From Bartonella koehlerae C-29 (lineage in GTDB: Bacteria; Pseudomonadota; Alphaproteobacteria; Rhizobiales; Rhizobiaceae): a stretch of DNA of 64,000 bases. The position numbers and the translations under genes are program-made. The notes beneath the pieces are model-generated. The model ran no database searches. It was not told the origin of the DNA and saw nothing but the letters and a program-made list of their open reading frames with translations. The stretch is from contig NZ_KL407334.1 of the NCBI RefSeq assembly GCF_000706625.1, positions 1,494,316 to 1,558,315 on the forward strand. Reading direction: 5' to 3'. Of this stretch, positions 60,341 to 64,000 are shown piece after piece. How positions within the stretch are numbered: the stretch's first letter is position 1; every line of letters begins with the position of its first letter.

Positions 60341-60356
60341 TTATGAAAGGAATACT

Positions 60357-60479
60357 ATGAAAATATTACGCAAAATGCCAACAGAACACGAACGCGTTTC
60401 AGAAACCAGCACAGATGTTACACCAGTATTACAAGGCGGTAAACTTGAAAGGAAAGTAAAGAAAACGGAAAACAAATAG
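60357..60479 (+). CDS. Small hypothetical protein (40 residues)
   Basis: A short frame with a good ribosome site (GAAAGGAATACT before ATG) encodes a 40-residue, hydrophilic, Lys/Glu-rich peptide without a membrane helix. It lies 70 bases before the DUF6460 gene in the same direction. It is not recognised and may be non-coding. Confidence 0.3.
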   Translation: MKILRKMPTEHERVSETSTDVTPVLQGGKLERKVKKTENK

Positions 60480-60549
60480 CAAGCTTCCCTTCTCGCTTTC
60501 TTTATGACAATTATGCTGCTAAAATGTAATATATTCGAAAGTATATTAA

Positions 60550-60831
60550 ATGAACAAAAGGAAAAAGTTGTCCAATTCTTTTCATTCATTTCTTGGAGGA
60601 ACATTAGGGTATGTGTCTCTAAAATTACTCCTTCTTTCACTCCTTGTAGGCATTGTGTTAAAGCTCTTTGGTTGGACACCTCTTGGTCTTGTGCAAAAGA
60701 TAATAGAATTTTTTAAATTTGTATGGGAAACAGGATTTACAACTTTTTACAACTTTTTCCATATGGTTGTGATGGGAGCAATCGTTGTTGTCCCTACTTT
60801 TCTTTTTCTACGTATTTTCCGCAAAAAATAA
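60550..60831 (+). CDS. DUF6460 small membrane protein
   Basis: This 93-residue protein has two hydrophobic helices (about residues 22–42 and 68–88). The family-like middle part reads LFGWTPLGLVQKIIEFFKFVWE, matching the GWTPxD..RxFF..LW pattern of the DUF6460 family of Rhizobiales. The function is unknown. It is convergent with the TIGR02186 gene. Confidence 0.7.
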   Translation: MNKRKKLSNSFHSFLGGTLGYVSLKLLLLSLLVGIVLKLFGWTPLGLVQKIIEFFKFVWETGFTTFYNFFHMVVMGAIVVVPTFLFLRIFRKK

Positions 60832-60847
60832 AAACTATAGAGTTTTT
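60831..60847. terminator. Short two-way terminator
   Basis: AAAACT and AGTTTT flank ATAG, with A/T tails on both sides, between the convergent DUF6460 and TIGR02186 genes. The stem is weak but the placement is ideal. Confidence 0.45.
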
Positions 60848-60853
60848 CTCTCA

Positions 60854-61663
60854 CTAATCTTTTCGAAAAATAAAACGGCATAAAAAGCCTGTACTAACAG
60901 CCACAATCACCGCAACAATACCATAGAAAAAGCTATATTTATGCGCTGCATGAAAAATTGTATAAGCAATATGGGCTTTAACGATTTCAAGAGTTGTGGT
61001 TGTACTATCAATAAACTGCCCATCGCGAAAAAGATAAGCACGAACCTGATAATGTCCAACAGGCGTATTTGCCGGCAAACGAAAATGCGCTGTAAAAAGT
61101 GCACCAGAACCAAAACGAACGCCGCCTATTTCCTCATGATAAAGATTTTTAGCTTTTTGTAACCTTATAAGTTCATCACGAAAGATTTGCACTTTTTTTT
61201 GATCTTGTTCATCCGTTTGCAGCAACAAATAGGACAATCCTAACCCTAAGCGTTTATAATCTTCAACACTTGTAATATCATCAGTCTCACGTGTTGTAAC
61301 CATAGAATAAAAGAGAGGAACATTTTTAAAAATCAGGGAGTCTTTATTAATCCAAACACCAGCGTTACGTTTTTTTTCCCGCATAACCATTGGTCGGGTT
61401 TTCCCCTCCAAGCTCACAACAATATCATAACGGTTCTGTCGAGAATATAAGGGATCGATATTTTCCAAAACACCAGCAATATAAAGATCACGACCATCAA
61501 AATGTGCATCAACCGTAATTTTATTCGTTGTTACGATAATTTGGATAGTTTCGTGATCAACTTGCTCAATGAATACAGCTTTTGCGTCAACATGTGACCA
61601 CGTAGAAAAAGAAACTACACAAAAGCAGCTTACAATGATGCATAAAGAAAATAATCTACCCAT
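60854..61663 (-). CDS. TIGR02186-family membrane-anchored protein
   Basis: This 269-residue protein has a signal peptide (residues 1–28), a periplasmic beta-rich part and one C-terminal membrane helix (about 240–263, ending in RFIFRKD). Conserved pieces are the FFDGRDLYIAGVLE-like strand and the RFGSGALFTAHFRLPANTPVG strand. In alphaproteobacteria this family is encoded next to a TauE/SafE-type permease, as here (2 bases apart), so both probably work together in export of a sulfur compound. The function is not proven. Confidence 0.85.
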   Translation of the reverse strand: MGRLFSLCIIVSCFCVVSFSTWSHVDAKAVFIEQVDHETIQIIVTTNKITVDAHFDGRDLYIAGVLENIDPLYSRQNRYDIVVSLEGKTRPMVMREKKRNAGVWINKDSLIFKNVPLFYSMVTTRETDDITSVEDYKRLGLGLSYLLLQTDEQDQKKVQIFRDELIRLQKAKNLYHEEIGGVRFGSGALFTAHFRLPANTPVGHYQVRAYLFRDGQFIDSTTTTLEIVKAHIAYTIFHAAHKYSFFYGIVAVIVAVSTGFLCRFIFRKD

Positions 61664-61665
61664 TT

Positions 61666-62586
61666 TTATCTCATCAGAACATCTAGAGAGAAAAGATTAT
61701 CAGGGCGTATAAATAACTGGAAAGCAAGACGCATACATACAATCAATACCAAACATGCGAGCGCCAAACGCAATTGTTCAGCCTTTAATTTTCTTCCAGC
61801 CCGTGTTCCATATTGCACACCAATACTTCCCCCAAGCATCAGTAACAAAGCCAAAACAATATCCACCGACTGATTACTCACACTTTGCAAAACTGTAGTA
61901 AAGGAAGATACAAATGTAATCTGAAAAAGTGAAGTCCCAATCACCACACTAGTTGGAACACGCAGAAGGTAAATCAATGCTGGTATCATGAAAAATCCAC
62001 CACCGATTCCCATAATAGAAGACAATAATCCAACAATGAGACCAATCCCTAAAACTGGAATAACGCTGACATAGATCATTGACGTCCGAAAACGCATTTT
62101 TAATGGCAATCGATGGATCCAATTATGCCGACCAGCAAAACGAATATTGACTTTTTGAGCTTTACGCTGACGTAGCATATCGCGCCAACTCTCAATAATC
62201 ATCAAACTTCCCACACTTCCAAGAAGAAGCACATAAAGAAACGAAATCATTAAATCTAATTGCCCCAATTTTTTCAGAACAGAAAAAATCTGAATCCCGA
62301 CTAAAGAGCCAATCCCCCCTCCAATCGCTAAAAGAATACCAAGTTTGATATCAAGAGTACGTCTTCTAAAATGTGTAATTGCTCCTGTTACAGATGAAGC
62401 AATCATCTGATTAGCTCCTGTTCCAACAGCAATAGCAGGAGGGATATTATAGAAAATCAATAAAGGCGTAATGAGAAAACCACCACCAATACCAAAAAGA
62501 CCTGAAAAAAAACCAGCAACCACTCCCATACCAATCAAGATTAGCATGTTGAGAGACATTTCAGCAATTGGTAAATAAATACTCAC
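61666..62586 (-). CDS. TauE/SafE-family sulfite exporter-like permease
   Basis: This 306-residue inner-membrane protein has about eight helices in two repeats. Each repeat opens with the family motif: VVAGFFSGLFGIGGGFLITP at the N-terminus and LIVGLLSSIMGIGGGFFMIP in the middle. Family members move small anions such as sulfite or sulfoacetate. It forms a two-gene unit with the TIGR02186 protein. The substrate is inference. Confidence 0.9.
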   Translation of the reverse strand: MSIYLPIAEMSLNMLILIGMGVVAGFFSGLFGIGGGFLITPLLIFYNIPPAIAVGTGANQMIASSVTGAITHFRRRTLDIKLGILLAIGGGIGSLVGIQIFSVLKKLGQLDLMISFLYVLLLGSVGSLMIIESWRDMLRQRKAQKVNIRFAGRHNWIHRLPLKMRFRTSMIYVSVIPVLGIGLIVGLLSSIMGIGGGFFMIPALIYLLRVPTSVVIGTSLFQITFVSSFTTVLQSVSNQSVDIVLALLLMLGGSIGVQYGTRAGRKLKAEQLRLALACLVLIVCMRLAFQLFIRPDNLFSLDVLMR

Positions 62587-62740
62587 TTACAGAACCTTCA
62601 AGATAATTTGAGAGCTCCTCTCCAATAGGTCTCTTCTCCAATAGTTTTTGTCACGTATTTAAAAGAATAGTTTTAGATGCCACACGTGCCTTTATAAAAT
62701 CACGAATGTGTAACATATTGCATATCACTGATATCTAATA

Positions 62741-63562
62741 TCAAAAATCAAAAAAAGAAGCTCCTCTTAAAAAGCTATAAAAACATAACGCTATCGTTGC
62801 CATCAATGCAACGATTAAAAAACACCAAAAAATTTTTTTAAGAAAAGAACGTAAAAAAAAGAACATTCTCTGAGGTTTCATATGTAAGGAAAAGGAGCTC
62901 TCATCCTCAATGAAATGACCCGATGCTTGAACATCAGAGTACCTTTCTTCTATTGTGGAAGATTCCCTAAACTCCTTAGCCTCTTTTAAAAAAGGCTTTA
63001 TAGTATCGTTTTGTAAAGAGCTTTTATTCTCTTGTTGCAACACATTTGCAAAATTTGTCTGACTTTCAGGTATGCTGTTTTGTTTTGAACAGTTTGGTAT
63101 CTCTTGGAACAACGAGCATTCTTTCTTCCCCCCACCTGCCATATCAGCAAGCTTCTGAACAACAGAATCAAGAGGTTTTGAACGATCCACACGCTGTGTT
63201 CCCCTTGCTTTTTCTATGTTTTTCTTTTGGTTCTGCAAGCTCTGAATAAGCATTATAATCTTCTCTAAAGACTCAAAAAGCTTTTTTTCTTTTTGGCAGC
63301 GTATATAATGTTCCGCCAAAATTGCTCGACTAATGTCATCCAAATAAGATTTAAAACTTTCTTCCATGAAACTGCGCGATGTCAAATGATGAGGCGAATG
63401 CTTCATCTGCATTTGTGTGTGAACAGAGCGTAATTTCTTAGCGATTTCGGACATTGTTAATTCAGCAGGTATGTACCCCTTCTCCTTTTGCTCCACAACG
63501 AAAGAAGAAAGTTTATCATCGCTTACCTGCTTTGTAATATGGCTCTTCGTATTCACAAACAT
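62741..63562 (-). CDS. C-tail-anchored membrane protein, unknown function
   Basis: This 273-residue protein is hydrophilic except for one C-terminal membrane helix (about residues 245–268, FLIVALMATIALCFYSFL). The N-terminal half (about 1–120) is predicted helical and basic. The middle (about 125–215) looks disordered and rich in Ser, Gln and Lys. No known motif or signal peptide is present. It lies upstream of the TauE/SafE gene in the same direction, 154 bases away. I do not recognise the family. Confidence 0.75.
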   Translation of the reverse strand: MFVNTKSHITKQVSDDKLSSFVVEQKEKGYIPAELTMSEIAKKLRSVHTQMQMKHSPHHLTSRSFMEESFKSYLDDISRAILAEHYIRCQKEKKLFESLEKIIMLIQSLQNQKKNIEKARGTQRVDRSKPLDSVVQKLADMAGGGKKECSLFQEIPNCSKQNSIPESQTNFANVLQQENKSSLQNDTIKPFLKEAKEFRESSTIEERYSDVQASGHFIEDESSFSLHMKPQRMFFFLRSFLKKIFWCFLIVALMATIALCFYSFLRGASFFDF

Positions 63563-64000
63563 TACCCCTCATTGTCTTCAACAAATGCTAAGTAGCATTA
63601 ATCTTTTGCAAAGAATCATACAAATGAGTGAAAAGTGTGCTCTATTTTAGTAAATAGAGCTTTAAAAACTTTCAAAAATAATTTGAAAAAGTGACATTTC
63701 AGTTTCCTGTTCTCAAAATTTGAATTGAAAAACCCATGCCCATTTTTACTTTTTTCACTCTTTTTACATGACATTAAAGGCTTCTTAACTCATTATAAAC
63801 TGAGCACATGCAACTAAAAAAGGACATTCTCATTTTGCTGTTCGTATATCATTTAATCATTATTATACTCTCTTTCTTTCAGGCTCTTTTCGCAAAACTG
63901 TTCTACAAACTATGATAAACACATTCATTGAAAATAAATGTACATCATTTTTTTACTTTTTATTCAAGCGAAGAAGGCAATGATTACAACGCAAAAGAAT
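63563..64000. other. AT-rich end of window, no gene recognised
   Basis: It must contain the promoter of the preceding minus-strand gene. I saw no coding frame, tRNA or strong hairpin before the window ends. Confidence 0.4.

Noticed and set aside
60341-60679. 112-codon open frame on the minus strand
   Set aside because: It is the antisense of a small plus-strand frame and the DUF6460 gene start and shows no protein-like pattern.
1-64000. CRISPR array or intact insertion sequence
   Set aside because: No regularly spaced short repeats and no intact transposase frame were seen.

Overview
The window looks like a chromosomal segment of a Bartonella species. It is AT-rich alphaproteobacterial DNA with a rhizobial-type core gene order (lgt–midA–pgeF–prs, rplY–pth, trmL, cca, mnmA) and the alphaproteobacterial cell-cycle genes ctrA, sciP and chpT. 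Two features fit a host-restricted Bartonella: a large autotransporter relic and many half-decayed genes with long non-coding stretches. The genus call is inference from gene content and protein flavour, not from a database search.

Layout. 0–6.3 kb: PetR/OmpR-type response regulator and histidine kinase, YbjN-domain protein, UbiK, Lgt, MidA-like methyltransferase, PgeF. 6.8–10.8 kb: prs, a wrecked HerA-like ATPase gene, rplY, pth. 10.8–15.1 kb: a decayed accessory stretch, an L,D-transpeptidase, ychF, an integrase remnant and a PRC-barrel protein. 15.2–17.8 kb: the whole petABC (cytochrome bc1) operon as pseudogenes. 17.8–19.5 kb: more relics, including a probable type I restriction-modification tail. 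19.5–28.6 kb: trmL, cca and a tightly overlapping MoxR–DUF58–DUF4159–membrane-protein operon. 28.6–33.8 kb: integrase relic, metallophosphoesterase, cation-efflux transporter and a SpoU/TrmH pseudogene. 33.8–40.3 kb: mnmA, then the CtrA-related set (sciP, fliJ, ctrA, chpT, an EipA-like DUF1134 gene). 40.5–46.2 kb: two nucleotide-sugar genes, tRNA-Met, and an autotransporter pseudogene with an intact barrel. 46.8–59.5 kb: a dipeptide/oligopeptide ABC operon with three substrate-binding proteins, the third separated from the others by xseA and tag. 59.5–64 kb: a broken xseA copy, a DUF6460 protein, TIGR02186 and TauE/SafE-like proteins, and an unrecognised membrane protein.

How the genes work together. 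ctrA, sciP, chpT and the EipA-like gene belong to one regulatory network for cell cycle and envelope. The dpp genes form a complete peptide importer whose substrate-binding part has been amplified. The MoxR operon looks like an envelope-associated AAA+/vWA chaperone module. Loss of petABC would force respiration through quinol oxidases unless a second copy exists elsewhere.

I saw no CRISPR array, no intact insertion sequence and no clearly new defence or mobile system. The most informative signals are genome decay (bc1 complex, two integrases, a restriction system, an inverted pair of relics), a tandem duplication that explains the extra dppA and the broken xseA, and several conserved hairpins.
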